64,000 nt of DNA. It comes from Stenogyne calaminthoides. Lineage: Eukaryota; Streptophyta; Magnoliopsida; Lamiales; Lamiaceae. Made by a program: the position numbers and the translations under genes. The notes under the pieces are model-generated. The model did not search any database. It was given only the letters and a program-made list of their open reading frames with translations, and was not told where the DNA came from. How positions within the stretch are numbered: position 1 is the stretch's first letter; every line of letters starts with the position of its first letter. Below, piece after piece: positions 44,124 through 56,520 of this stretch. Where the stretch lies: assembly GCA_037126765.1 (NCBI GenBank), contig JBBCBC010000032.1:682001-746000 (forward strand), written 5' to 3'.

Positions 44124-47100
44124 TTGAAACAGATTGAATATCCGAATCGTCAGTGGATGTATTCGACTCCTCGACTTATCAACGGACGTATAAATATGGA
44201 GTTCTTGAATGAAGTTAATAACTTCATTCACTTTGTAATTAATCAGGGTGCAGCAAATTCAGAAGGTCGTATAAAATGTTCGTGTAATGCAAGAAAGTGT
44301 CAGAACAAGTTATACGAAGCGATTGTTGATGTTCAAACACATATCATCATGAATGGTTTTGTACCTTATTACTATAATTGGACACGTCATGGTGAAGATT
44401 GATGGAATGTTGATTTCAATACACTTGAAGAGTATTATAATGCTCTCAAATACAATGATGATCATGGAGTCGATGATCCTGGAGTACAGTTTGAGACACC
44501 TGCAGATGATATGTATCATACGATGATCTTGGAAGCTGGTGGGTTTCAAGATGGGGCTATGGAGGAGGAACCAAATGAGGAAGCATCTAACTTTTACAGA
44601 ATACTCAAAGCAGTTGACGAAGATCTGTATGATGGATGTCAAACTCACTCTTTGTTGTCATTCAATGCTCGACTCACGACTATCAAGGCTGAGAACAAAT
44701 TTTATCAAAGAGCCTATAACCAGATTAGTAAGTTGATCAATGAGGTCTGTCCTCCCGGTAATAAGGTGTCTATTACAGAATATCAAGCCAAGAATTTGTT
44801 GAAGAGTATGGGTCTACCAGTAGAGAGTATTGATTGTTGTATCAATAATTGCATGTTATTCTGGGGTAATGAAGAAGACGCGAATCTTGATAAGTGCATA
44901 ATTTGTGGGCACTCTCGGTACAAAGTACCGAGTCGGAACTGGACTGACGGTCGAGGGAAGCAGAATAAGAAGAAGAAAGTGGCAAATAAAATGATGTATT
45001 ACCTCCCTATCATTCCTCGGCTTCAGAGATTGTATCAATCTAGTGCCACAACCAAAGATATGACATGGCATCATACGGAGTCATCTGATCCTGATTCCTT
45101 AAAGATGAGACACCCTGCTGACTCGATGACATCATACGGAGTCATTTTTTTGGACGAACCTAGGAATGTTCGGTTAGGTCTCAGCACTGATGGCTTTTTT
45201 CCATTTGGAATGCACGGTAAGCAGTATTCGTTATGGCCGGTTATATTGACTCCTTATAATCTACGTCTGTGGATGTGCATGAAGCCCCAAACTATGTTTC
45301 TCACGGTATTGGTACCTGGCCCAAAGAATCCAAAGGACAAATTAGATGTTTTCCTTCAGCCTCTAATAAGAGACTTGATACATTTGTGGGAAAATGGAGT
45401 GCTGACATACGATGTATCGAGAAAGCAAAACTTCACGATGAGGGTTGCCCTGCTCTGAACGATCAGTGAGTACCCTGCGCACTCCATGTTGTCCGGATGG
45501 AGGACAACTGGGAAACAAGCATATCCTTACTGCATGGAGGATTCTGACGCTTTTAGTCTTCCGCTTAGTAGAAAAGTTTCATGGTTTGTTAACCATCGAA
45601 AGTTTTTACCAGATAATCATCCTTTTCGAAAGAATAAAAAGGACTTTATCAAGAACAAAGTCGTTACAAAAAATGGCTTGAAAAATGGATCAGGTATTTT
45701 TATATTAGTTGTTTTAAATGAATTAATATATTTCTTTCTGCATACAATAAATTAATTAACTTGTACCTCTTTGCATTCATGTAGTAAAAGGTTGTTAAAT
45801 CAAATTAATCAGAAGGGATTGAGGAAAACAACAGAAGAGCATGCTGAGGAGCATAATAAAATGGTATCGGGTGGTTGGAAGAAGAAGAGCATTTTCTGGG
45901 ATTTGCCTTACTTGAGCTCACTTTTAATTCGGCACAACTTAGATGTGATGCACATCGAAAAGAATGTGTTCGATAACTTGTTCCACACAATCATGAACAC
46001 AGAGGGCAAGCCAAAAAAAACTGCAAAGTCGCGTGATGAGTTGAACGAGATATGCAAACGTGATCACTTGAAGAGGGATGAGGGTACATGAAGATATCCC
46101 CAAGCCAATTACACACTTGATAAGAAACAGAAAGTAGCTTTGTATAATTGGATTGAAGAGCTGAGATTTCCAGATGACTATGTTTCTAATTTGAGTTGTT
46201 GTGTAAACACATCAAAAGGGAAGGTGTCTGGGATGAAAAGCAACGATTGTCACGTGTTTATGCAACGATTGTTGCCCCTCGCATTCCGGGAATTACTACC
46301 GAACAGTATCTGGAGGGCTGTAACTGAATTGAGTCTATTCTTCAAAGATTTAACGTCTACAATGATTACGTGGGACGACATGGTCCGTTTGGAGAAATAC
46401 ATTCCAGTTATTTTATGCAAATTGGAGTGCATTTTCCCTCCCAGCTTCTTTGATTCGATGGAGCACTTACCGGTGCACTTAGCATATGAAGTCAAAATTG
46501 TTGGTCCAGTGCAATACAGGTGGATGTATCCATTTGAGAGGTAAACCTTCACTGAACAATCTATTTATACAAATATATATATTTATGTTTAACTAACTCT
46601 TATTAATTTTTTTAATTATATATCAATAGGTATCTCCATAACTTGAAGCTCAATGCTAAATAAAAAGCAAAAGTTGAAGCATCAATTGTTAATGCCTACT
46701 TGTGTGCGGAGGTTACAACATTTTGTTCTTACTATTTTGAGGATCATGTTAGAACAAGGTTGAGAAACGAGCCTCATGATTATGACGGTAGATGCACATA
46801 CAATGTTGCTGATGATATTGAGGGTAACTTGTCCGTGTTTAAGTTTCCAGGTCGATGTTTGGGAAAAAGTATTTAACGACCCTGGTTAAACCGACAAAAG
46901 GTTGAAGCTGCACATAAGTATGTGTTATTCAATTGTGATGAAGTCCAACCGTACGTTCAGTAAGTATTTCATATGCGTATCATTTACACTTTTAATTAAT
47001 TATAACATATTTATTATAATTATATAATATATGATTAATAATATATTGCTTTCAATAAGGATCTATACTGAAGAGCTACACGGTATACATCCAAACATCT

Positions 47101-48011
47101 CAGATGCACAAGTAGGTGAATATATTACTCGTGATTTTGCAGAGTGGTTCCAAAACTATGTGAGTGTTATCTAACCACCGTTTATTAGTGAATTCATATT
47201 ATATGTTTATAATTATATATTTAACCTAAAACCGTCACATGGTTATAATCAACACATTGAGAACCCATTTATGCGGGATCTCAGTAGAGGACCATTACGT
47301 CTTGTCAACACGTACCAAGGATACTATGTAAATGGTTACAAATTCCATACAGTGGAGTATGCCTCGACCAGATCTACTGCAAACAGTGGAGTTTGTATTA
47401 ACAGTGCAATGTTCAATGGAGAAAGCCAAGAATACTTCGGACACCTACAAAAAGTCATTGAAGTAGGATATAAGGGGTTCCCTGAGAAGACTGTTGTATT
47501 GTTCAAGTGTGATTGGTAAGATCCATCTGCTTCAAGAACAAGGATTCATCCCGAATACAAACTGGTCGATGTTCATAGAAGATGAAAGTATCCGGGGTAT
47601 GATCCATTTGTGTTTGCTGCTCAGGTATCCCAAGTATACTACTGCACGTATCCAGGTTCGAGAGCAAATAATGAATGGATGGTTGTTTGCAAAGTAAAGG
47701 CGAGATCACTAGTGCAAGTTCCTAAACCGAATTCAACTGTCGCGGTTGACGACACTCCATTCCAAACGGAACAAGTCGATGCTCAAACTGAAGTGCATAC
47801 AGGAGATTTCAATCTTTTCGTTGACTTAACAGCTACAAATCCAGATTTGATAGAGATTGACAGCGGCAGGGAGGATAACGATCATGATGAAGATGAGGAT
47901 GTGAATGAGAATGATGATGGTGAGGAAGAGGAGGATGAAGAGGAGGACGAGGAGGAGGAGGAGGATGATGATGATAATACAGATGGAGGCAACGATGAGG
48001 ATGACGAATAA
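44124..48011 (+). pseudogene. TNP2-like CACTA transposase (Transposase_21 family), decayed
   Basis: This is the DDE transposase that cuts at the element ends. A transposase-associated domain comes first (YPNRQWMYSTPRL to FVPYYYNWTRHGE, 44136-44399) with an in-frame TGA at 44400. The Transposase_21 core follows with YRILKAVDEDLYDGCQ, CIICGHSRYK, the first catalytic Asp in LGLSTDGFFPFGMHG (about 45178-45222), the second in NPKDKLDVFLQPLIRDL, and Glu in DVMHIEKNVFDNL (about 45943-45981). A DUF4218-type region (46140-46544) and a DUF4216-like region (about 47270-47700) follow, then a very acidic tail (47870-48008). The exons keep one reading phase. Probable introns lie about 45693-45785, 46543-46629 and 46960-47058. 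Stops at 44400, 45456, 46089, about 46661 and about 46876 kill it; several look like TGG or CGA changed to TGA. Confidence 0.88.
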
Positions 48012-48119
48012 TAATTATATTGTCTTTCATTTGTAATATTTTCATGTATTTGCATATTACAAGTTATTTGACATTGCTTAACATAATTTATTTTTTGCTC
48101 ATTATCCAATATAAAAACT

Positions 48120-48545
48120 ATAATTAAATAAGATAATTGAAATAAAGAATTTTAAAAAAAAACTGAAAAAAAAAAAGAATTGTAAACTAATATAGAATTA
48201 ATTTTATTAAAAATAAGTTAAAAAATACAATTTTAATATATTTTAATTTAATTAAAATTTATAAATAAAAAATATAAATTATTATATTAAAATGTAATTG
48301 AATTCTTAAATAAGATAATTGAAATAAAGAATTTAAAAAAAAAAATAGAAGAAAAACACGAATTTAAGGACATATAGAATTAATTTTATTATAAATAAGT
48401 TAAAAAAATACAATTTTAATATATATTAATTTAATTATAATTTATAAATAAAAAATATAAATTGTTATATTAAAATGTAATTGAATTATTAAATAACATA
48501 ATTGAAATAAAGAATTTAAAAAAAAATAGAAAAAATGAATTTTAG
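48120..48545. repeat. AT-rich tandem repeat, ~182-bp unit
   Basis: A unit beginning AAATAAGATAATTGAAATAAAG recurs at about 48126, 48308 and 48491, giving about 2.4 copies with small indels. It separates the transposase gene from the right subterminal repeats. Confidence 0.85.
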
Positions 48546-48574
48546 GACATATAGAATTAAATTCATTAAGTAAA

Positions 48575-48715
48575 CGTAAAAGAGCAAGTGCCCAAGCGGA
48601 ATTGATCCCCTCTTGTGCGCCCAAGGTCCCGTGTTCGGTCCCCAATGGGAGCGAATACGTGCCTCATTTAATTGGGAGGCTTGATGGCTTATATAGAAGA
48701 TGTTTGGTGGTTGGG
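48575..48715 (+). mobile_element. Possible tRNA-derived SINE fragment
   Basis: This GC-richer island in AT-rich DNA has an A-box-like TGCCCAAGCGG (about 48590-48600) and a B-box-like GTGTTCGGTCCCC (about 48632-48644), spaced as in tRNA-derived elements. No poly-A tail or target duplication was identified. It could also be chance similarity. Confidence 0.35.
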
Positions 48716-48734
48716 TTCTCAGATGGTTCGATGG

Positions 48735-49040
48735 AAATTTTCGTCGCTAATACCGATGAAATGGCATCGTTGTTAACAACGGTACTATGATGTTATAACC
48801 GTCGACAATATATCGATGGTTTAGCGACAGTTTATACCATCGCTATGTTGCGACGGAATGAAGCCGTCGATACATTGTGCGACGGAAATAAGCCATCGCT
48901 ACCTAGCGACGGACAGAGAAAACCGTCGCTGAATCTTAGCGACCCTCATTTTTCAGACGGATGAAAAACCATCGCTAAAACAGTCGCAACTATGATTTGC
49001 GACGGTTTAAACCGTCGCTAAAACCGTCGTAAAACACCAT
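48735..49040. repeat. CACTA right subterminal repeats
   Basis: GCGACGG, CCGTCGCT and CCATCGCT occur many times in both orientations. Confidence 0.85.
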
Positions 49041-49053
49041 CTTTTTTGTAGTG
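49041..49053 (-). repeat. CACTA right terminal inverted repeat
   Basis: It reads CACTACAAAAAAG on the - strand, followed outside by the ACA duplication. Confidence 0.95.
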
Positions 49054-49056
49054 ACA

Positions 49057-49738
49057 AACTGTATGTTTTCTTTAATAGAGTTGCATGTTTTAATAACGCG
49101 CTTAACACTTTGCTTTATTATTTATGTATAATAATTTTATTTTTATTTGTTAACATTTTATAATGTTAATTACGTATCTCCTTAGGATATAGTTATATTT
49201 ATAGTATTCGTTTTATTTTTATAAAGATTTATTTTTATTATTTATGTATAACTATTTTTGTTTATACTTTCAGGTGAATGATATATTATTACAAGACAAA
49301 AACTCATATGAGACGGTCTCATACATGAGACGGGGTACAACCTAGCATAAATCACACTCATCTCTTCCAAAGTGTTAAAGCGTCAATGCCCAACTTATAT
49401 CCGGTCTCACCGTGAGACGGACTCATACAAGTGTGCCTCTACAAAAGGGTCACAACTTATCATTAAAGTGTTTGATAATTAAATTAAATATAACATGATT
49501 TAATTTCACATAAACATGCTTCAACACAATTACTTAATCAAGCAAATAATCTATGATTATTAATCGAAACATAAATAATAATCATCATAAAAGTGGAAGC
49601 GTACCTGAATTCATGAATTGATTTATGCCTCAAACTGGTTTGATTTCCCAAACAATCAATTTCACCCTTCTTTACTTTTCCTTAGACAGAATACAAAATG
49701 TGGAATAAACAACATATTAATGTTTTGGGACAATAACC
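49057..49738. other. AT-rich flank with GAGACGGTCTCA motifs
   Basis: No gene is seen. At about 49308-49322 the palindromic GAGACGGTCTCAT is followed by further ATGAGACGG and CCGTGAGACGGACTCAT copies to about 49428, which suggests a small inverted-repeat element remnant. I cannot define its ends. Confidence 0.45.
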
Positions 49739-49743
49739 CTAAC

Positions 49744-51982
49744 TGTTGGGAAATTTAGGATTTTGATGGAAGTTACAAAACAGATTGTAATAGGACCAGT
49801 CAGACCTGTTAGCTGACTGATGATTTAGATATCAGATTAGGATGCCTAGCTGAGATGTATAGACAGCTGATGTAACAAGATAGGTCACATATTGAGGTGG
49901 AACTCAATATGTATAGGTTTAGAAGATCAGAAGACCTACATCAGAAAGGGAGAAGTTAAGTCTGCAAGTTGTGCTAAGACAACCTGCATCAGAAGACTCA
50001 ATCAGGTAGGCTAATCAGCTTGAACTGATCAGGTCATCTCTTATCTGGTATTCACAAAAAGGACACCAAGACATATAACACAAGCATCAGACACGAAGAA
50101 TGTCAACCTAAGTTGGTAAATCAAACACTGAATAAGTGTACTTGAGAACTGAAAGTGTGTTTTTTCTGGGGTTGTGTTTAGTAAAAACAGAGTAATGTTA
50201 CACTGAATGTTGTAACACTCAAAGTAACATTCAAAAGACAAAAACAACGGAAGACTCAGAAACACAACACACGTATTTTAATAAGATTTTACACAATCTA
50301 TATCAAATTAGATTGTGAAGCCCTATGTCCAAAATCACTATTTATCAAAATGAGTACAAAGAGGTTCACAAATCGACCCTCTTGAAACAAGATCAAGCAT
50401 ATGATCTAAAAGGCTAGGTGTATTTCTACACTACCAAATGATCTATTCTACGAACAAATTTGGCACCAACTCGAGGAATTGTAAACCCTATAATTACACT
50501 CTAATGGTAAAACAAAATCCACAACAACGACCCTATCACTCTGGATGCACTCACGCACTATACAATTGATGCTCGGTTGTTGCTTAAAGATGGCACACGA
50601 TATATAGCTATATTTGGCTATATTTGGCAATTTGATGTGAACACCAATATCTTCTATTTATAGACTTCGTGTATGCCTTACTAGAGCCTCCTTGAAGGAT
50701 CTAGAAACTTTTCAATCCACTCTTCCATGATCTTTGTAACCGTCACTTAGTGGGTCTTCTTTGATCTCTGAAAAACAGCCGCATGATCTAGTCCATTTTA
50801 CTCGATTCTTGAAGCTTGTGGAACCTTCTGGAATCTTGCAGAACAACCTAGATCGTCAACCTGCAGTCAACAACATCAAAGACAACATTGAACATAGAAG
50901 TGTTAGTGGTTAAGAAGAAATGACGAATACTGATGTTGTAACCAATGTTGTAACATCGGTGGCAACATCAACAATAACCAATGAGAGCAAGACACGTATG
51001 TACGGAGCTGACATTGCAAAATGAGGTGCTTCAGAGTCCAACGGCTAGAAAGGACAAGCTTGCATGCTTTCGGCCATGCCGCCTCTGCACACATATAATC
51101 GGACCTGCAAACCTACCTAAAATAGACCGAAATTCGAATTGCTCTCCAACGGCTAGTTTGATTTTTTGTCTATATATATGGGATCAAACCTTCATAGTAA
51201 GGTTACGGAAATTATCATCAAGCTCAAGCTATCAAGATTTCCGCACGAAGAACACAAACTCAAGATTTATTCTTAAGTGTTCATCCCATTGTTCTTAGCA
51301 TAGAAAACTTATCCTCCAGCCTTAGGCTACTTAGAAGATAGGATAGTATTCCAGTTGGAACATTACAAATCTTATACCAAAACAAAAGTTAGGTTAAGTT
51401 TGTTACAACAAGATTTCAGTCTATGGTTTCTAGATCTGATCTCTGGGATTGGTTGAGTGAGAACTCGTGAAACATTTGTTGGTTGTGCAGTGTTGGACTA
51501 ACACATTAAACTAATTCCAGTTGGTTAAGTTGATGCCCCTGCTGATAGGGAAGAGTGGATGTAGGACAAGTTGTCCGAACCACTATAAATCTGTGTGCAT
51601 TTATCTTGCTTTACACTCAACTGCACACTACTTGTTATCTGTATGCATATTTCATCTGGTTCAGATTAGCATCAAGGTACTGAACTGATCAGCTCGACAC
51701 CTTAGTCATCTGATCTTAAAACAGATAGCACCAGAATCTATTTGAGTAAAACTGGTTTTCACACGGGTTAACTAATCTTCCGCACCAATCAGTTAAACTG
51801 ATAGACGTCGAACTGATCTGGTTCATACAGATCAGTAAGTCGGATATCAGTCCATACTGATTCACATTGCACTCTGATCATGCATACTTGCATATCACAC
51901 CTGATCCACAAAAAGTTTTGGAAGTCTATTCATCCCTCCCCTCTAGACTTCCACCCTCACTGAAACCCGTTCGGGACCTACA
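49744..51982 (+). repeat. 5' LTR of element W
   Basis: It begins TGTTGGGAAATTTAGG and ends CGGGACCTACA. Without the 824-bp insert and its duplication it is about 1.41 kb. It matches 62830-64000. Confidence 0.92.
50150..50973 (-). mobile_element. Solo LTR of the Z family inside the W 5' LTR
   Basis: It is the reverse complement of the Z LTR at 1580-2399. The uninterrupted site is visible in the W 3' LTR near 63225-63240 (ACTTGATAACCAATGAG). Flanks AGAAC (50145-50149) and ATAAC (50974-50978) form the target duplication with one mismatch. No internal sequence remains, which fits LTR-LTR recombination. Confidence 0.93.
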
Positions 51983-51984
51983 AG

Positions 51985-51996
51985 TGGTATCAGAGC
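51985..51996 (+). promoter_or_regulatory. Primer-binding site of element W
   Basis: TGGTATCAGAGC lies two bases after the LTR and matches initiator-Met tRNA. Confidence 0.9.
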
Positions 51997-52136
51997 AGTG
52001 GTTCTTCCGACCACTGGTTTTGAATATCATCGATTCTTGAGGAAGAACCTTTGTGGTCACTTGAACTGATCTTTGAAAACCGTTTTTAAAACTCACACTT
52101 TTCAAAATCAGCACAAGCATTGATAACACTTCCGGT

Positions 52137-53400
52137 ATGCATCATAATTTACCCATGTTTTCTGTTGATGAGTATGCAGATTGGTCTATCGACATGAGAG
52201 ACCATCTGGGAGTGATAAGCAATAGAATGGATGAGATTCTTGAAATAGGGCCGATTATCATCTGTCACTATAACCCAGCTGAAGCAGGAGATCCTACTCA
52301 ACCAGTTGGAGCAAGAATCAGAAAGAGTCCCTCTCTGATGGATGCAGATGATAGGAAATTGTCTAATCTGGATACTGTTGCCAGACATCTCATCATGAAA
52401 ACTATGGATGCTACTACACGAGAGAAAGTGAAGTACCTGAAATCTGCAGAGGAAATGAACAGATTAAGGACAGCTAAGGAAGTTTGGGATACACTTGCTG
52501 AAATCTGCAGAGAAAATGAACAGATTAAGGACAACAGACTGCAAGCTGAGTTGGTGGTATTTGAGAAACTCAAGATGCTACCGAATGAAACAGTTGATCA
52601 ATTTGATGGAAGGATCACTCGTGGAGTCAACCGACTTCGTGATCTAGGACGAGTAATGTCAAACAAGGATATCAACTACAAGATTCTCAGATCGTTGACC
52701 AAGAAATGGGATACCTAGGTGACCGTGATTAAGGATTGTCAAGATATTGCTACCATAAAGCCAAATGACCTAATCTTCAGTTTGAAAGCCCATGAGTTCG
52801 ACCTAATTGAGAGAGGACAAGGATCAGATGATGTCCCTGCTGAAGCTGCTGCAAATTCAACTAAATATGTTGCATTCCAGGCAACCAGTAGCAGTTCACG
52901 AATTGTTGAACCAGTTGGAAACATCATCAGCCATGCCGAACATATTGCACTACTCACAAGAAAACTTGAACAAACAAATGTTCAGATGGGCAAGTATAGA
53001 AAGTTTTACGACGACTATCGACGAAGCAGAGGAAGAGATCGAAGTTCTTCTGACAGATCACAAGAAAGGTATCGTTGTTCAGATGATAGGGATAACAGAA
53101 GAGATGAACGGAAAGATGATCATTGAGATGAAAGGAAAGATGATCGTAGAGAGGATCGCAGAGAGAACAGACGAGATGAGAGATCAGATAAGAGAGGTTC
53201 TGAATACAGACAAGGCAGAAAGTCTCCTGACAGATCTTACAGAAGAAATGATTCTCCTAACCGAGGAAATTCTTGAGACTCAAGGGTTTGTTACAACTGT
53301 CAGAAACCAGGTCACTATAGTGCTGATTGCCCCGACCTGACTCCCAAGGAGAGAGAGGAAAAGCTAAACAAAACAGAACAAAGGTTCCGAGACAAAAAAC
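52137..53400 (+). pseudogene. gag: gag of element W
   Basis: The frame starts at 52137 (MHHNLPMFSVDEYADWSIDM) and shows UBN2-type gag motifs (TAKEVWDTLAEICREN, LQAELVVFEKLKML, ILRSLTKKWDT). A TAG at 52716-52718 replaces the expected Trp codon. The same frame continues through an Arg/Asp/Ser-rich basic stretch (about 53000-53270), interrupted by TGA codons near 53124 and 53274, to a zinc knuckle CYNCQKPGHYSADC (53289-53330). A frameshift at a run of A near 53395 follows. A 34-bp segment is duplicated 61 bp apart within the gag domain (52439-52472, 52500-52533). Confidence 0.85.
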
Positions 53401-54780
53401 AATGGTTGCTGACACATCTGGCATTGATGATTCTTATATGCCATCAGATGACTCAGGTTACTCATCTGTTGAAGATTTTTGACTGATTACCACAACTGAT
53501 GATGTCGATGATATGAACTTCTCATCTGTTGACGACATATGTCTTATGGCCAGAGAAACTGACCAATCTGAGGTAATCTCTAAACCTTCTGTGGTTCCCT
53601 ATTCTACATCTGTTGTGCTGAGCACATCTGCTGGAGAGATTAACCTGCAGGTCTACAATGACCAATCGCTTGATGATCTCTCTAATGCAATAGATACTTA
53701 TACACGAGTGAAAGTTGAGAACGATAACCTAAGGGCTGAGAATATCCGGCTTGTCAAGGATATTGAGGTAAGTAAAGCAACTGAACTAAAATCAGCTGAA
53801 ACTGTTCAGAAGATGACTAAAGAACTGGAGTTTCTGAAAGTCAGTACTACTGATCAGGGAAAGCTGATTAAGGAACAATTGGCTCTCAATGAACAACCAG
53901 CTGGAGAACTCAAAGTCCTTCAGGCTAAGTTTGATGAACTCTTCCGAATGCATGAGAATCTGAAAACTACTGAGGACAGTTTGCGTAAGAAAATAGAGGT
54001 TTTCACGAAATCATCTAAGACCGTTCATGATCTGAACAACTATTTTCATAAGCCAACTGATAAGAAGGGAATTGGGTATGAGAACCCTTCTAGATCCTCA
54101 AAAGTCCCGTCTGGTTCACATCAAAAAAGTGTAACCAAACATGTTTCTGATCAAGATACACGAAAAGCCAAGTTTGTATCAGATAAGAGAAAAGGATCAG
54201 CTGATTAGGAAAGGCGAGTGCCGGATCATAAAGGGATCAGAAATGGACCCCAACTGATCAGACATCAGCCGAGGGATCAACAGAAGAATCTTGTTCTTCT
54301 ATAGAGACCTCAGCCGAATCAGCAGAGTAGGTCTCAGTCTGGACCATCTCGCAAGGGACAATCCCAGCTGAAGTCAACTAAATCCAAGCTGCCTAACAAG
54401 CAAGCTAAGGGTAAACTGCTAAGACCATCTATGCCAAAGAGATATGAATCTTTTAATGGTAGCAGTCGTACCTACCCATACAATTAGAAACCTAGGGCTG
54501 CTGCACCTGAGCCCCACTGGATTAAAAGAAGACAAGTACCAATGAAAAATTCTAACTCTTCTGATTTATCCAAGGCTCACACTAATAATAATATTGACCA
54601 GATTGCATATGAAGAGACGTATGATTATGTAGATATGTATGGGAGACAAATCAAGCCCTCTGTTTTCAACAAGGGTTCCAGATTTGTCTGGATCCCGAAG
54701 GTACTTCTAACCCCCCAGGACCCGATTCTACTGGGGTACCTAAAATCTGATTCGCTCGCAGGTACGAGTGGGACTGGCCA
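53401..54780 (+). pseudogene. gag-protease linker of element W
   Basis: After the frameshift the frame carries an acidic stretch and a long, probably coiled-coil region (53513-54208: VKVENDNLRAENIRLVKDIE, then KTTEDSLRKKIEVFTKSS). It then continues through stops (54206, about 54301 and about 54485) to YDYVDMYGRQIKPS and RFVWIPK (about 54670-54700), the linker motif typical of this copia lineage. Confidence 0.75.
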
Positions 54781-56520
54781 ATAAAGGAGGTATACAAGCA
54801 ATTATCTGGTACATAGATAGTGGATGCTCAAGGCACATGACTGGAAGTCAACATCTCCTCAACAATTACATTGAGAAACCATGCCCACGAGTTCTCTTTG
54901 GTGACGATAACTTTGGTTTTACCAGAGGAGTTGGAACCTTAGTGAACGATGATGTACATGTTACAAGTGTTTCATACGTTGACGGCTTAAGGTAAAACTT
55001 GTTATCTGTATCTCAATTTTGCGACAACGGATTTAGTATTGAGTTCTCATCAGATCAATGCACAATCAGAAATCGAGTGACTCAACAGATTTTGCTAACT
55101 GGCTCCAGAAAAGGAACGATTTATACAGCAGATTGGGACAGTTGTCCAAGAAATGCATGCTTGATTGTTAAGAGTTCAAAGAGCTCCAGTTGGCTCTTGC
55201 ACAAGAGAATGAGTCATTTGAACTTCAAAACTCTTAACAAGATAGCAAGGATGTCCTTGGTTGAAGGTCTCCCGAATGAAGTATTCTCTAAGGATCAGAC
55301 ATGTGCCGCATGTCAGAAGGGAAAACAAGTAAAAGCTTCATTCAAAGGGATACCTTCGCTTCCATCCAGCAGAGTACTGCAACTGCTCCATATGAATCTA
55401 TTTGGACCAATTACGCCTCTTAATTTCAGTGGACGCAAATACACTCTGGTGGTCTTGGACGATTACTCCAAGTTCACCTGGGTTGTATTCTTGTATAAGA
55501 AGAGTGAAACTACAACAAAGCTACCTGAACTTCTCAAAAAGATTCAGAATGAGAAGGGTCTCAGCATAGTGAAAATCAGATCAGATAAAGCTACAGAATT
55601 CTTGAACCTTTTTATATCTGATATTTGCTCTGAGTTTGGTATACAGCATGAGACATCAGCTGCAAGAACCCCACAACAGAATAGCATAACATAAAGGAGA
55701 AACATAACACTTAAAGAAGTTGCACGCACCATGTTGGCTGAGCATGCAACACAAAGCCATTTCTGGGTAGAAGCTATCAACACCGCATGTCACACACAGA
55801 ACAGATGTTCTCTGACTAAGATTCACTTCAAAACACCCTATGAACTATGGAAGGGCAGAAAACCTCGTGTTTCCTACTTTCATGTGTTCGGGTGAAAGTT
55901 TTTCATACACAATAATGGGAAGAGTCAGTTGAGAACCTTCGATACCAAGTCAGATGAGGGTATATTCTTAGGATATTCCTCAACCAGCAAAGCATTTAGG
56001 GTTTTCAACAAACGAACTCTAGTTGTGGAAGAAACACCTCATGTGGTATTTGATGAGTCAACATCTGATCAAGAGAAATCTGCCGCAGAACAAGATTTAC
56101 CAGACAGACCAGAATCACTAAAAATGGATCAGTTAAGGATCAAAGGAAATAATCCAATATATGTTCCCAACTTTGACCTTGATGATTCACCAGATCAATC
56201 AGACCCTAAGGTACGTACAACTGTCAGTGAAGAAGCTGGTACAACTGAGACAGTAACAACTGAACCATCTGGTTCAGGGGGAACACCTGATGTTCCGGCG
56301 GACACACTTCAGCACATGATGAGTCCAACATCAGCTGAGATATGTCCATGCCAAGTGGATCCTACTCAAGTACCTCTCCCAGTCTCTAGTGATGAATCTT
56401 TATCAGAAGAAGATGATGTTCTCCAAACTGATTATAATAAGGACAGAAGGACCTGGATAACCAGTCATCCAACTGATCTGATCATCGGAGATCCATCTGA
56501 TAGAGTCAGAACTTGACATC
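54781..56520 (+). pseudogene. pol: Protease and integrase of element W
   Basis: Protease has WYIDSGCSRHMTG (about 54810-54848). GAG-pre-integrase has WLLHKRMSHLNFKT and CAACQKGKQ. In the integrase core, the expected catalytic Asp in HMDLFGP is Asn (HMNLFGP, about 55388-55408), RSDKATEF retains the second Asp, and the catalytic Glu region reads PQQNSIT followed by a stop at 55692, so the enzyme would be dead. Other stops lie at 54993, 55893 and 56514. The C-terminal part has TFDTKSDEGIFLGYSS and LVVEETPHVVFDE. Confidence 0.88.

Larger units (their letters stand above)
42423..49053 (+). mobile_element. CACTA (En/Spm) transposon
   Basis: The 6631-bp element starts CACTACAAAAATG and ends with the reverse complement of CACTACAAAAAAG. 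It is flanked by the 3-bp target duplication ACA (42420-42422, 49054-49056). Clustered GCGACGG-type subterminal repeats lie at both ends. It holds a TNP1-like fragment and a decayed TNP2-like transposase, both + strand. Ends, duplication and gene order all fit the superfamily. Confidence 0.96.

Noticed and set aside
47833..48109. Ser-rich and Pro/His-rich open frames on the - strand
   Set aside because: They are antisense shadows of the acidic Glu/Asp tail of the transposase; GAG/GAT repeats read backwards give Ser, Pro and His.
48590..48650. A functional tRNA gene
   Set aside because: The boxes are imperfect and I cannot fold a full cloverleaf; a SINE remnant or chance similarity is more likely.
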